Shown here: in pieces, positions 1 through 7,116 of the stretch
Layout: each line of letters opens with the position of its first letter
Position numbering within the stretch: position 1 is the stretch's first letter
DNA from: an uncultured Saprospiraceae bacterium
GTDB taxonomy: Bacteria; Bacteroidota; Bacteroidia; Chitinophagales; Saprospiraceae
Assembly (NCBI GenBank): GCA_938028705.1
Contig: CALIZI010000410.1
Location: 1-32,052 of the forward strand
Reading direction: 5' to 3'
DNA: 32,052 nucleotides
The notes under the pieces: generated by a model
Database searches by the model: none
What the model was told of the DNA's origin: nothing
What the model saw: the letters and a program-made list of their open reading frames with translations, nothing else
Program-made: the position numbers and the translations under genes

Positions 1-335
1 TTCAAAATATAATTTGGTTTTCAAAATTGTTTTTAATAAAATATTAATTTTAAATTATTTATTATTAATTGAAAATCAATGAAAATTTGAACTCAAAAAA
101 ATTTAACAGAAATGTGAGTTTTACATTTATTATTTTACATTATTTTAATTTGAAGATAAAAGTGTCAACTGCAATTCTAAACATGCCAACAATTTTCCTA
201 ATTCCCCAATATCCAAAGTCCGGTTACCTGATATTTTATCACCCAATCAAAACTAAAATGCAAAAATTTAGTTTTTAATACGAATGACCAACTACGATTT
301 GCAACACTCTTAAATGAAATAAAAAACAGCTAATT
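1..335. other. AT-rich upstream spacer with no supported gene
   Basis: Very AT-rich DNA before the lysyl-oxidase gene. A 69-codon open frame at 69-278 has no recognisable motif, low-complexity composition and no promoter or ribosome site that favours it, so it is not called. The only functional hint is a promoter-like stretch around 293-301 (tacgatttg), close to the Bacteroidota TAnnTTTG box but with one extra base, about 35 bases before the ATG at 336. Confidence 0.5.
293..301 (+). promoter_or_regulatory. Possible -7 promoter box of the lysyl-oxidase gene
   Basis: The sequence tacgatttg resembles the Bacteroidota primary-sigma -7 element TAnnTTTG, but has three bases rather than two between TA and TTTG. 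It is 35 bases upstream of the start codon. No clear -33 TTTG is visible at the usual distance, so this is weak. Confidence 0.3.
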
Positions 336-2741
336 ATGAAAAACTTATACCTAACTATATCGCTCCTCTTATTGCACTGTGGCTTACATGCCCAAAATTG
401 TAACACAGGAGAAGTCACTGTTATCATCTCCATCACCACAGACAATTATGGTCAGGAAACCAATTGGACACTCAAAGATAATAACATCAATCTCACTTAT
501 GCCACTTCCTCCAATCCCAGTTATCCCAATAGCGTAATTGCCACTTATAATGATACTGTTTGCATCCCGCACAATGCCTGTGTTACCTTCACTATAAATG
601 ATGTGCACAACGACGGAATGTGTTGCGACTACGGTGATGGCGGATATCAGGTCACACTAAATGGTATATTGGTAGCCGAAGGCGGAGAATTTACATCACA
701 AGAAGCCACAACATTCAACTGCCTTCCGGGTCTCTCCTGCGATACTGCCGTTCCCGTCAGCGAAGGCAATCACAGCACCCAAGGTGCCGATTATTGGTAC
801 GAATTCAACCCAACACAAGTGGGCATTTATAATATCAGCACCTGCGACCTCAATACCTGCAACACCAAAATATGGATATACGACAACTGCACAGTCACAC
901 CCGCAGAAAATAATACAGGTACTATCTTTTATAATGACAACAACCCCGAATGCAATGCCGCAGCCTTCCTCGAAATTCCCTTCGACCCCAATCTCACCTA
1001 CTACCTCCGAATCGGCGACAGTAATGGCAGTTGTGAAGGCAACAACATCGACTGGGCATTAACTTACATCGGCGAAGTAATCGGGTGTATGGATCCCGAA
1101 GCCTGTAATTATAACCCGCTGGCTACCACCTCCGACACCTGTTTTTATGAAGGAAATCTGGCTAACTGCCCCGGACCCGACCTCGTACTTGACGAGGATA
1201 AATTAAACTTCACATTAATCATGGACGACTATAACGACCCGGAGGATGAAGGCTGTCTCGTCAATGAAGGCTGCTTGAATGGATATGGTCAAAGAGACCT
1301 CATACGCTTTACTACACATATCAAAAATATCGGTGAAATGGACTACTTCATCGGCACCACCAGTGCCGATACCACAGGGCAATTTACCTACGACAACTGC
1401 CACAACCACTACCATTACGACGGCTACGCCGAGTACCTTCTGTATGACGAAAACGGTGCCGAAACACCCATTGGTTTCAAAGCCGGATTCTGCGTCCTCG
1501 ACCTCGAATGTAGCGGTGGCGGCACCACCACATACAACTGTATCAACATGGGTATATCCGCCGGATGCGGCGATATATACGATGCACAACTTGATTGCCA
1601 ATGGATAGACATCACCGACACTCCCGATGGCGAATATACCCTTGTCACGCGTGTCAATTGGGATAATGACCCCGATGCGCTCGGACGCTACGAAACCGAT
1701 TTTAACAACAATTGGGCGCAAGCCTGCATCAATATCTACACAGATGCCAACGGCGAGCGTCAGTTTGAAAAAATCACCCCTTGCGAACCCTTTGTGGACT
1801 GTGCCGGAGAAGTCTATGGCTCGGCTCAACCCGATTGTGCAGGCCTATGCAATGGCAGCGCAATATCAGGCGACCTCGATGCCAACGGCACACAGGAAAT
1901 GAAAGATGCCCGCGATTATGTCGCCCAAATACTTGGCAACGACATCAGCCCCACGACTTGCAACGACCTCAATGCCGACAATGACATCACTGTTTATGAT
2001 GCAGCACTCCTCGCCAGTTGTCTCAACTTCGGTACCAGCCACAACCACCCACAAACCGGACTACACGACCACTGCCAATTTCCTGAAGGTCTCCTCAACA
2101 TCTACGATACCGTTGCCCTAAGCATCGGTGACATCAACTATGCTGAACAATACATTGACATCGACATCACCAACCCGCACAACGCCGTAGTCGCTTATCA
2201 ATTCAGCATGAGTGGTATCGAAATCATGTCCGTCGAAAATCTCGTCGATCCTGCCATGTTTCCCGTCACTCCCCAAGCCGTATACGGCGGCAATATGGTC
2301 ATTGGTATCTCTTACGAAGATTCGTTCCTTACCAAAAACCTTGAACCGATACCGCTTTGTCGCATCCGTTACATGAACATCACCGACGACGAAATCTGCA
2401 TCGCTTCCATCACCGACATCATCAACCAAGATTACGAACAAACCAACACAAAAATAGACGGCGATTGTGGTCTCGTCAGTGTCACCAATCCACTCACCCA
2501 GATCGAAGTCACCATCAGCCCCAATCCGATTGAAGACATCGCCACCCTCACCATCCCCAACACAGGCAGCGAAGCCTTCACCCTCAAAATCACCGATGTC
2601 ACCGGCAAAGTCATTCAAATACACCAAGACATCCGCAACACTACCTACACCTTCCAACGTGGCAGTCTCCAAAGTGGAGTCTATCTTTACCAATTGGAAA
2701 GTGATAAAAAAATTGCTACCGGAAAGTTGGTGGTGAAATGA
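336..2741 (+). CDS. Secreted lysyl oxidase-domain protein with dockerin-like repeats and T9SS sorting tail
   Basis: Predicted extracellular copper amine oxidase of the lysyl oxidase family, which oxidises peptidyl lysine to aldehyde and so cross-links proteins. Seen in the 801 residues: signal peptide 1-20 ending AQ; N-terminal beta-type region about 22-245; a Cys-rich GCMDPEACNYNP motif (250-261); lysyl oxidase domain about 280-470; dockerin-like GDLDANG and NDLNADND calcium-loop pair (512-550); a cohesin/adhesin-like stretch; and a T9SS type A tail from about residue 725. The domain keeps the copper motif CHNHYHYDGY (His356, 358, 360). It also keeps Lys382 in FKAGFC and Tyr415 in DIYDAQLDCQWIDITD, aligning with Lys320 and Tyr355 that form lysine tyrosylquinone in human LOX. 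Codons are C-rich compared with the AT-rich flanks. Substrate is unknown. Start chosen for its signal peptide. Confidence 0.88.
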   Translation: MKNLYLTISLLLLHCGLHAQNCNTGEVTVIISITTDNYGQETNWTLKDNNINLTYATSSNPSYPNSVIATYNDTVCIPHNACVTFTINDVHNDGMCCDYGDGGYQVTLNGILVAEGGEFTSQEATTFNCLPGLSCDTAVPVSEGNHSTQGADYWYEFNPTQVGIYNISTCDLNTCNTKIWIYDNCTVTPAENNTGTIFYNDNNPECNAAAFLEIPFDPNLTYYLRIGDSNGSCEGNNIDWALTYIGEVIGCMDPEACNYNPLATTSDTCFYEGNLANCPGPDLVLDEDKLNFTLIMDDYNDPEDEGCLVNEGCLNGYGQRDLIRFTTHIKNIGEMDYFIGTTSADTTGQFTYDNCHNHYHYDGYAEYLLYDENGAETPIGFKAGFCVLDLECSGGGTTTYNCINMGISAGCGDIYDAQLDCQWIDITDTPDGEYTLVTRVNWDNDPDALGRYETDFNNNWAQACINIYTDANGERQFEKITPCEPFVDCAGEVYGSAQPDCAGLCNGSAISGDLDANGTQEMKDARDYVAQILGNDISPTTCNDLNADNDITVYDAALLASCLNFGTSHNHPQTGLHDHCQFPEGLLNIYDTVALSIGDINYAEQYIDIDITNPHNAVVAYQFSMSGIEIMSVENLVDPAMFPVTPQAVYGGNMVIGISYEDSFLTKNLEPIPLCRIRYMNITDDEICIASITDIINQDYEQTNTKIDGDCGLVSVTNPLTQIEVTISPNPIEDIATLTIPNTGSEAFTLKITDVTGKVIQIHQDIRNTTYTFQRGSLQSGVYLYQLESDKKIATGKLVVK

Positions 2742-2868
2742 GTTGATGGAGTTTATAGAGTTTATAGAGTGATTAGTCTTTATCAACTAATCACTTTATC
2801 AACTCCATCAACTCCATCAACTCCATCAACTCTATAAACTTTATCAACTCTATAAACTCTATAAACTA
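2742..2868. repeat. Word-repeat inverted repeat after the lysyl-oxidase gene
   Basis: The left arm is made of words such as gttgatggag and tttatagag. The right arm carries several tandem, slightly permuted copies of the complements (atcaactcc, ctataaact). The inner stem is perfect over 10 bp: agtgattagt at 2768-2777 against actaatcact at 2786-2795, with an 8-base loop. It begins right at the stop codon, so it could end or stabilise the transcript. Function is inferred. Confidence 0.7.
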
Positions 2869-2981
2869 ACGAGGTCAGTGCATGATCGTTTTCATGTACT
2901 TTTAGCGGTTTTCCACTCCTGCGCTAAATAAGTGGATAGTTGAATATCTTGCTTGATGTACAAGTAGTAGCGGCTGTCTTT

Positions 2982-3042
2982 AGCTGCCGACATATAGATG
3001 CAAGGCATTTTGAAAATGCCTTGCATCTATATGTCGGCAGCT
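2982..3042. repeat. 61-bp near-perfect palindrome
   Basis: Bases 2982-3011 (starting agctgccgacatatagatgc) are the exact reverse complement of 3013-3042, with a single G at the centre. Thirty perfect pairs with essentially no loop is much more than a usual terminator. It lies in a gap between an outward-reading plus gene and an inward-reading minus gene. Confidence 0.85.
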
Positions 3043-3123
3043 TGAACTTAAACAGAATTAAGCTGTTTATTTTATAATTCAGAACAAACACCTCATTTCA
3101 ATAAAAAATTCCGCTCATATGTA

Positions 3124-3344
3124 TTAACTTGACAATATCATGTTTTAAAAATAAAAATATATTTGTTTTTAACATGGGGTATTTTTTCCGAATTTGGGCT
3201 AAAACTCGTCAGACATTTAAATATTGCTAGAAAAATATGATATCATCGGTGAATTTTGAAAATGTCAGACGAGTTTTAGCCCAAATTCAAGAGCAAAATG
3301 CCAACTATATTAAATAAAAATCGAACATGACATTATCAAGTTAA
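3124..3344. repeat. Nested inverted-repeat element (copy 1 of a shared palindrome)
   Basis: Outer arms 3124-3144 and 3324-3344 (ttaacttgacaatatcatg outward) match at 19 of 21 positions. The inner arms 3190-3217 and 3261-3288 (gaatttgggctaaaactcgt onward) match at 27 of 28. The inner palindrome, including its core, recurs at 6844-6941 with the core in reverse orientation. No direct target repeats were seen around this copy. Confidence 0.75.
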
Positions 3345-3728
3345 GCGGTGAAAAATGTAAAACACAAAATGTAAAAGTGTCGATAGGACATGAAATTATT
3401 TATTTTTAAATTGTTATATATTTAAAATTTTGAAAATCAAATTATTGTTAAAAAACATTCACATTATACACTTTTACATTTTACATTTTGTGTTTTACAT
3501 TTTACATTACAATAACGATTTTCACCTTATAGTACAGATGAGCGAACAATTTAAAAGTCTCCTTTCACTTTTCTACTATAATGACACTATTTTGGCATTG
3601 AAGCCTTATTGAATATCAAATATCGAACAAGGAATGTCGAATATTGAAGTAAACTAACGCGAGTTATCCCTTCGTAATTCGATCTTCCTTGTTCGATATT
3701 CGTTATTCAATCTTCCTTGTTCGATATT

Positions 3729-4556
3729 CTAATGCCCTTTATGCCCCATAACAATAAGCGTAATTCTAAAGCCTCCATACTCGTGTGGCAGTTGGTTGAG
3801 GGTATTGCCATTATATCTAACATTTAAGTTGCCGTCGTCAAGTTTGACAAGTGCAGCCTGGCGCTCATCTCCATTGCTTTCATTCTCGTTCAATGGAGGC
3901 ATAAAGGATGCTTTTGGTACATTGATGCTGCCAGCAAAATCGTAGGCAAGGGATAAGGTAAGTCCTAAATTTCGGGGAAGGCGGTAGGTGAAGTCCAATT
4001 GAGGTCCGTAAGCACCAATGCCTTGTGTAAGTCGGACGTGCAAAAAATTGCTGACATAAACCATATTATCTATTTCGATATATTCAAAGGCATTTTCGAT
4101 TCTTCCGAGCGGAAAACGAACATTGCCCAATGCCCCATGAACGGCAGGTCTGACGATAAATTGATTAGAATTGCCAAAGGGTATATCCCAACCGAGCGAA
4201 TATCCGAACAGGAAGACAAAGTTTTTCGAGAAAGTAACATCGCTATACAGCGTATGACTAAGCCCCGACGGATGTGTAAAACCAAGTGTAGGTTGGCAAG
4301 CCAATCGGGTGTAGCTGTCCTTAATCTCTATTGTAGATTGAAAACTATTGGTATAAGGTGAGTCATCTACAAAAAAGGTGTTGATAGTACCCGGATTGGT
4401 ATCCAAAATACGCGGTCCAAGACCCAAGCTAAACCAAAGACCTGTCCGTATAGACAGGTCTTTGGTATTAGCACTTGAAAAGGGATTATCTTTTTTTTGC
4501 GCCATGATGTCCGGCGTAAATAATATCAGAAAAGCAAGGAGTGTAATGTTTCTCAT
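3729..4556 (-). CDS. Predicted outer-membrane beta-barrel-like protein
   Basis: A 275-residue exported protein with a signal peptide of about 19 residues ending in MAQ. The mature chain is rich in alternating aromatic and polar residues (for example GLWFSLGLGPRI, LPRNLGLTLSLAYDF, GGFRITLIVMG), the pattern of outer-membrane beta-strands. It carries no catalytic motif that I recognise. It is the last of three minus-strand genes, separated from the upstream Spo0M-like gene by 58 bases of repeated taattcgttgattcg words. A role as a channel, porin-like protein or surface structure is only a guess. The start is the ATG that provides the signal peptide. Confidence 0.7.
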   Translation of the reverse strand: MRNITLLAFLILFTPDIMAQKKDNPFSSANTKDLSIRTGLWFSLGLGPRILDTNPGTINTFFVDDSPYTNSFQSTIEIKDSYTRLACQPTLGFTHPSGLSHTLYSDVTFSKNFVFLFGYSLGWDIPFGNSNQFIVRPAVHGALGNVRFPLGRIENAFEYIEIDNMVYVSNFLHVRLTQGIGAYGPQLDFTYRLPRNLGLTLSLAYDFAGSINVPKASFMPPLNENESNGDERQAALVKLDDGNLNVRYNGNTLNQLPHEYGGFRITLIVMGHKGH

Positions 4557-4614
4557 AGTTTCGTAATTCGTGATTCGTTGACTTGTAATTCGTAATTCGT
4601 TGATTCGTAATTCG
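4557..4614. repeat. Direct word repeats between two minus-strand genes
   Basis: The 58-bp gap consists almost entirely of variants of gtaattcgt and tgattcgt in tandem. Here the words run in one direction only, unlike most spacers in this window, where they are also inverted. Confidence 0.6.
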
Positions 4615-5109
4615 CTAACTCAACAAGGTAATAAGTTGTTTTGCCGAAGGGTCGCGCCAGGCACTTTTGACATCGGCTACCACTACGATGTGGTGTTCGA
4701 CGATTTCGCTGGAAGCCATAGCAGCCAATTTGCCAACGGATTTGAGCAGGTCTGCTTTCATACCTTTAAATTCTACTTCGCCGCCACTCAAATCTTTCCA
4801 TTCTGCGCTTGCCTGAAAGGGTAAATCGAATGAAAATTCTTTGGTATCGCCGGGAGCAATCGTAAAATTGCCGGGTAGCTTCACTTCGCCGCGCGTGTGT
4901 TTGCGGGTCTTTTTGTCCTCGCCTCTGCCTGTGGTGCGGCTTTCCACTAATTTTACGGTAATGTCAACCACTTCTTGTTCGCTTTTGGTGGTCAGCGTGA
5001 TATTGCCGGAAATAAAATCATCACTTTTTCTGGCATGGTCAGGAATTTGTAGCTGTACGCTGGCACCGCCAATTCCCATTTTGTCTTTTACTTTTTTAAA
5101 GAAACTCAT
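4615..5109 (-). CDS. Spo0M-like (arrestin-fold) protein
   Basis: A 164-residue protein without a signal peptide, beginning MSFFKKVKDKMGIGGASVQLQ, the characteristic opening of the Spo0M (sporulation-control) family. The conserved beta-sandwich features follow: SGNITLTT, VVDITVKLVE, and LPGNFTIAPGDTKEFSFDLPFQ. The family adopts an arrestin-like fold and acts in the cytoplasm, probably as a scaffold or regulator. The sporulation role in Bacillus is not transferable to a non-sporulating Bacteroidota. It is shorter than Bacillus Spo0M (roughly 250 residues), apparently lacking the C-terminal part. It lies between two envelope-type genes on the same strand, but repeat-filled gaps argue against tight translational coupling. 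Confidence 0.75.
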   Translation of the reverse strand: MSFFKKVKDKMGIGGASVQLQIPDHARKSDDFISGNITLTTKSEQEVVDITVKLVESRTTGRGEDKKTRKHTRGEVKLPGNFTIAPGDTKEFSFDLPFQASAEWKDLSGGEVEFKGMKADLLKSVGKLAAMASSEIVEHHIVVVADVKSAWRDPSAKQLITLLS

Positions 5110-5136
5110 TTTTTTAGTTTTAAATGATAAATGTAG

Positions 5137-5250
5137 GCAACTTCAAGCTCAACCGCAACCGCAACTTCAAAAAAAAACATAAATTAAAAATTTAAATTTT
5201 AAAATTGAAGTTGTAATTGAGGTTGAAGTTGAAGTTGAGCTTGAAGTTGC
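5137..5250. repeat. Word-repeat inverted repeat (cttcaa/ttgaag words)
   Basis: Bases 5137-5153 (gcaacttcaagctcaac) are the exact reverse complement of 5234-5250, and the interior continues with permuted aaccgcaac and gaagttga words on both arms around an AT-rich centre. The structure nearly fills the gap between two minus-strand genes. Confidence 0.75.
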
Positions 5251-5256
5251 AGTTGC

Positions 5257-5817
5257 TTAGAACCTATATCCTACCGCCACTGTACTGATTAAATCCAGAT
5301 TGGTGAGTGGTATAGAATTGATAAAATCATCAGTGGCATTGTCGGAGTATTTATTGATAAAAGCTCTGCCGATGCCAAAATTGAAATCGAAAACGACTTT
5401 TTCGTTAGCTGCCAATACTTTGTAGCCTACTACCGGACCGACTGCCAATCGTTGTCTTTTGAATGTGACGGACTCATCACCTGTTCTGCCTCCGTAATTG
5501 ACGTTTTTGAACTTGGTATATACGCCGGCATAAAACCTGTCGCCGCCTTCATTGGGGTTGAAATAATACCTGCCCGCACCGATAAATACAAGTCCATTAC
5601 CTTTGTATCCCAAGTCATCCGAACCAATATTTGACCATGAATAACCGACTCTGCCTTCGATACCGAAATTGTCCGTAGCAATATACTCCACAGATATATC
5701 AGGACTTTGAAAGATAGCTCCAATAGGGTTGACTTTTACTTCTAACTGCGCGAAAGCCGCAAGTGACATCATACTCATAAGTACAATAAAACTGATTTTT
5801 TGAATTAAAGATTTCAT
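5257..5817 (-). CDS. Small outer-membrane beta-barrel protein
   Basis: A 186-residue exported protein: signal peptide 1-23 ending AFAQ, then amphipathic beta-strands (ISVEYIATDNFGIEGRVGYSW, GLVFIGAGRYYF, RFYAGVYTKF, VVFDFNFGIGRAF) and a final strand STVAVGYRF. The C-terminal Phe is typical of barrels folded by the BAM complex. The size suggests an eight-strand barrel similar to Bacteroidota DUF3575/OmpA-barrel proteins, but the exact family is not assigned. A promoter-like box shared with a distant gene lies about 260 bases upstream (6077-6095), which would imply a long leader. Confidence 0.75.
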   Translation of the reverse strand: MKSLIQKISFIVLMSMMSLAAFAQLEVKVNPIGAIFQSPDISVEYIATDNFGIEGRVGYSWSNIGSDDLGYKGNGLVFIGAGRYYFNPNEGGDRFYAGVYTKFKNVNYGGRTGDESVTFKRQRLAVGPVVGYKVLAANEKVVFDFNFGIGRAFINKYSDNATDDFINSIPLTNLDLISTVAVGYRF

Positions 5818-6076
5818 ACTTAATGTTTGTTGTGTTGTTAAACCAAACTTTTATATTGTAATTATTTTAATTTTATTAAAAAATATTATTTTATAAATTA
5901 TTGAAAATTACAATGCAAAAATTAAGATTAAAGATTAAAAATAAAGATGTGTAATTGTCATTCCTTACTCCGAAAATGGAGCGTATTTTTGATGTCATAT
6001 TAGCATGAATACAGCATCAATTTATACGCGTCCATTTGTGGTTTAAAGAATCATTGTCATGTCGCTTCCGACATTG

Positions 6077-6095
6077 TACGATACAAAGATGCAGG
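6077..6095 (-). promoter_or_regulatory. Promoter-like 19-mer shared with 29364-29382
   Basis: Read on the minus strand this is cctgcatctttgtatcgta, identical to 29364-29382 on the plus strand. It contains catctttg, close to the TAnnTTTG box, and both copies point toward a gene whose ATG is about 250-260 bases further on (5817 and 29634). Sequence on either side is not shared. Confidence 0.45.
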
Positions 6096-6411
6096 AATAT
6101 CCGCCTATATAAAAGGTCACTTACGGCAGTTTTTTGATTGGAAAATGGGGTAAAAAGGTAGGTAAAACAAGTATTTTTTAATAACATTATAAATTAACAA
6201 AACAAGTATTTTTAACTATAATTAACTGATTATCAATTATTAATACAATTATTAAAATAAAAACATTAACAAATCATTGTTTCGGTCACTTTTTTTATAA
6301 TTTTGTGAAAATTGAGGTAAATAAATTTGTTGAGCGGAGAAATAAGAGACCATTTTATCTGATTGATTAATAATTTATAGCATATTAATTTCACACAAAA
6401 TTTAAGTAAGC

Positions 6412-6442
6412 CGTTTGGTAAACTTTTCAAGTTTGCTAAACG
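6412..6442. repeat. CGTTTAC-family hairpin, copy a
   Basis: An imperfect inverted repeat, cgtttggtaaactt against caagtttgctaaacg. It belongs to a four-copy family with 7060-7091, 23778-23809 and 23855-23886, and is the most diverged member. Confidence 0.7.
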
Positions 6443-6558
6443 TGAGTAGGGTACCAAAATTTGTGATTGCCAAATATCAGTAAGTAACAAAGGGTGCAGG
6501 GCAAATCTTTAATTTCAAATTGAACTGAGAGCAACTAAGACCCTGTAATGACTGCTTT

Positions 6559-6710
6559 ACAGGCTGACCGCAAACTCGTACAGGCGATTTTAATCGCCAT
6601 GTTTAGTATAATTTTTATTTATAATAATTTGCGAATGAAAATTATACGAATTGTATTTATTTTTCAGATGGCGAATGAATTCGCCTGTACGGTATTCCCG
6701 GTCAGCCTGT
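6559..6710. repeat. tacaggcg-family palindromic element, copy 1
   Basis: Outer arms acaggctgaccg (6559-6570) and cggtcagcctgt (6699-6710) are a perfect 12-bp inverted repeat. Inside, gtacaggcgattttaatcgc at 6578 onward pairs with the arm at 6668-6690. The inner arms recur at 26254-26351 and 28041-28105. Confidence 0.75.
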
Positions 6711-6730
6711 TTAGCTGTCAAGTGAATAAC

Positions 6731-6980
6731 GGGTGCGATTCGTTTTTGTACCCGCCAATATTCTTGATTATAAATATTTTACGAATTTAAATTAATTTAA
6801 TAAAATCATAGTGTAATTGTATTTAGGATGGGAGATTTGTTCCGAATTTGGGCTAAAACTCGTCTGACATTTTCAAAATTCACCGATGCTCTCATATTTT
6901 TTGATAAAGTTTAAATGTCTGACGAGTTTTAGCCCAAATTCAAGCCCAATGAGATATGGGTACAAAAACGAATCGCACCC
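6731..6980. mobile_element. 250-bp MITE-like element with 23-bp terminal inverted repeats and 9-bp target duplication
   Basis: Terminal inverted repeats 6731-6753 (starting gggtgcgattcgtttttgta) and 6958-6980 are perfect over 23 bp. They are flanked exactly by the direct repeat gtgaataac at 6722-6730 and 6981-6989, the signature of transposition. It has no coding capacity, so it would be moved by a transposase elsewhere. Its centre contains the 28-bp-arm palindrome shared with 3190-3288. It interrupts an older inverted repeat (agctgtcaagt / acttgacagct). Confidence 0.85.
6844..6941. repeat. Shared palindrome, copy 2 (core inverted relative to copy 1)
   Basis: Arms 6844-6871 and 6914-6941 match at 27 of 28 positions and equal the arms at 3190-3288. 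The roughly 42-base core (contains aattcaccgatg) is the reverse complement of the copy-1 core (catcggtgaatt), while the few bases outside the arms (ttcc to the left, aag to the right) are the same in both copies. Confidence 0.8.
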
Positions 6981-7059
6981 GTGAATAACAAGAGACATCA
7001 CATAAGTAATTCATTTTAAATTAATTATAAGATTTAAATAAAAAAATACTTGACAGCTA

Positions 7060-7091
7060 CGTTTACCAAACTTTTTGAAGTTTAGCAAACG
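7060..7091. repeat. CGTTTAC-family hairpin, copy b, just upstream of a start codon
   Basis: cgtttaccaaactt pairs with aagtttagcaaacg with two mismatches. It is the reverse complement of copy c (23778-23809) with one difference in 32 bases. It ends 25 bases before the ATG at 7117 and could lie in the leader of that mRNA. Confidence 0.8.
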
Positions 7092-7116
7092 GAGTATTCA
7101 AATTTTGTTTTATTTT

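Larger units (their letters stand above)
2869..3728. other. Palindrome-rich convergent spacer
   Basis: No gene supported. It holds the 61-bp palindrome, a nested inverted repeat at 3124-3344, a word-repeat inverted repeat built on tgtaaaacacaaaatg (about 3348-3380 against 3460-3508), and another built on atatcgaacaaggaa (about 3615-3730) that runs up to the stop codon of the next gene. A 60-codon frame at 3430-3612 lies inside these repeats and is discounted. Confidence 0.6.
5818..7116. other. 1.3-kb spacer filled with nested palindromic repeats
   Basis: No supported gene. From left to right: AT-rich DNA; a promoter-like 19-mer at 6077-6095; direct repeats of aaaacaagtattttt near 6165-6215; a CGTTTAC-family hairpin (6412-6442); a tacaggcg-family element inside outer arms (6559-6710); a small inverted repeat agctgtcaagt (6714-6724 / 7048-7058) interrupted by a MITE-like element (6731-6980); and a second CGTTTAC hairpin (7060-7091) close to the next start codon. 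Open frames at 6266-6490 and 6548-6790 run through these repeats and are not genes. Confidence 0.65.

Noticed and set aside
69-278. 69-codon plus-strand frame before the lysyl-oxidase gene
   Set aside because: Low-complexity translation in AT-rich DNA, with no recognisable domain and no supporting start signals.
1215-2786. Long minus-strand open frames (1215-1829 and 2118-2786) opposite the lysyl-oxidase gene
   Set aside because: They arise from the strong third-position C bias of the plus-strand gene. Their translations are low-complexity Val/Gly/Asp runs with no family motif.
2742-2870. Possible CRISPR array because of short regular repeats
   Set aside because: The repeated units are 9-10 bases, permuted, contiguous and without unique spacers; no cas gene is nearby.
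6548-6790. 80-codon frame in the palindrome-rich spacer
   Set aside because: It runs through the arms of the tacaggcg element and into the MITE-like terminal repeat, so it is a by-product of repeats.
7075-7116. Upstream TTG start of the helical protein gene
   Set aside because: The extension is encoded by a CGTTTAC-family hairpin that occurs elsewhere in non-coding DNA, so the ATG at 7117 is preferred.
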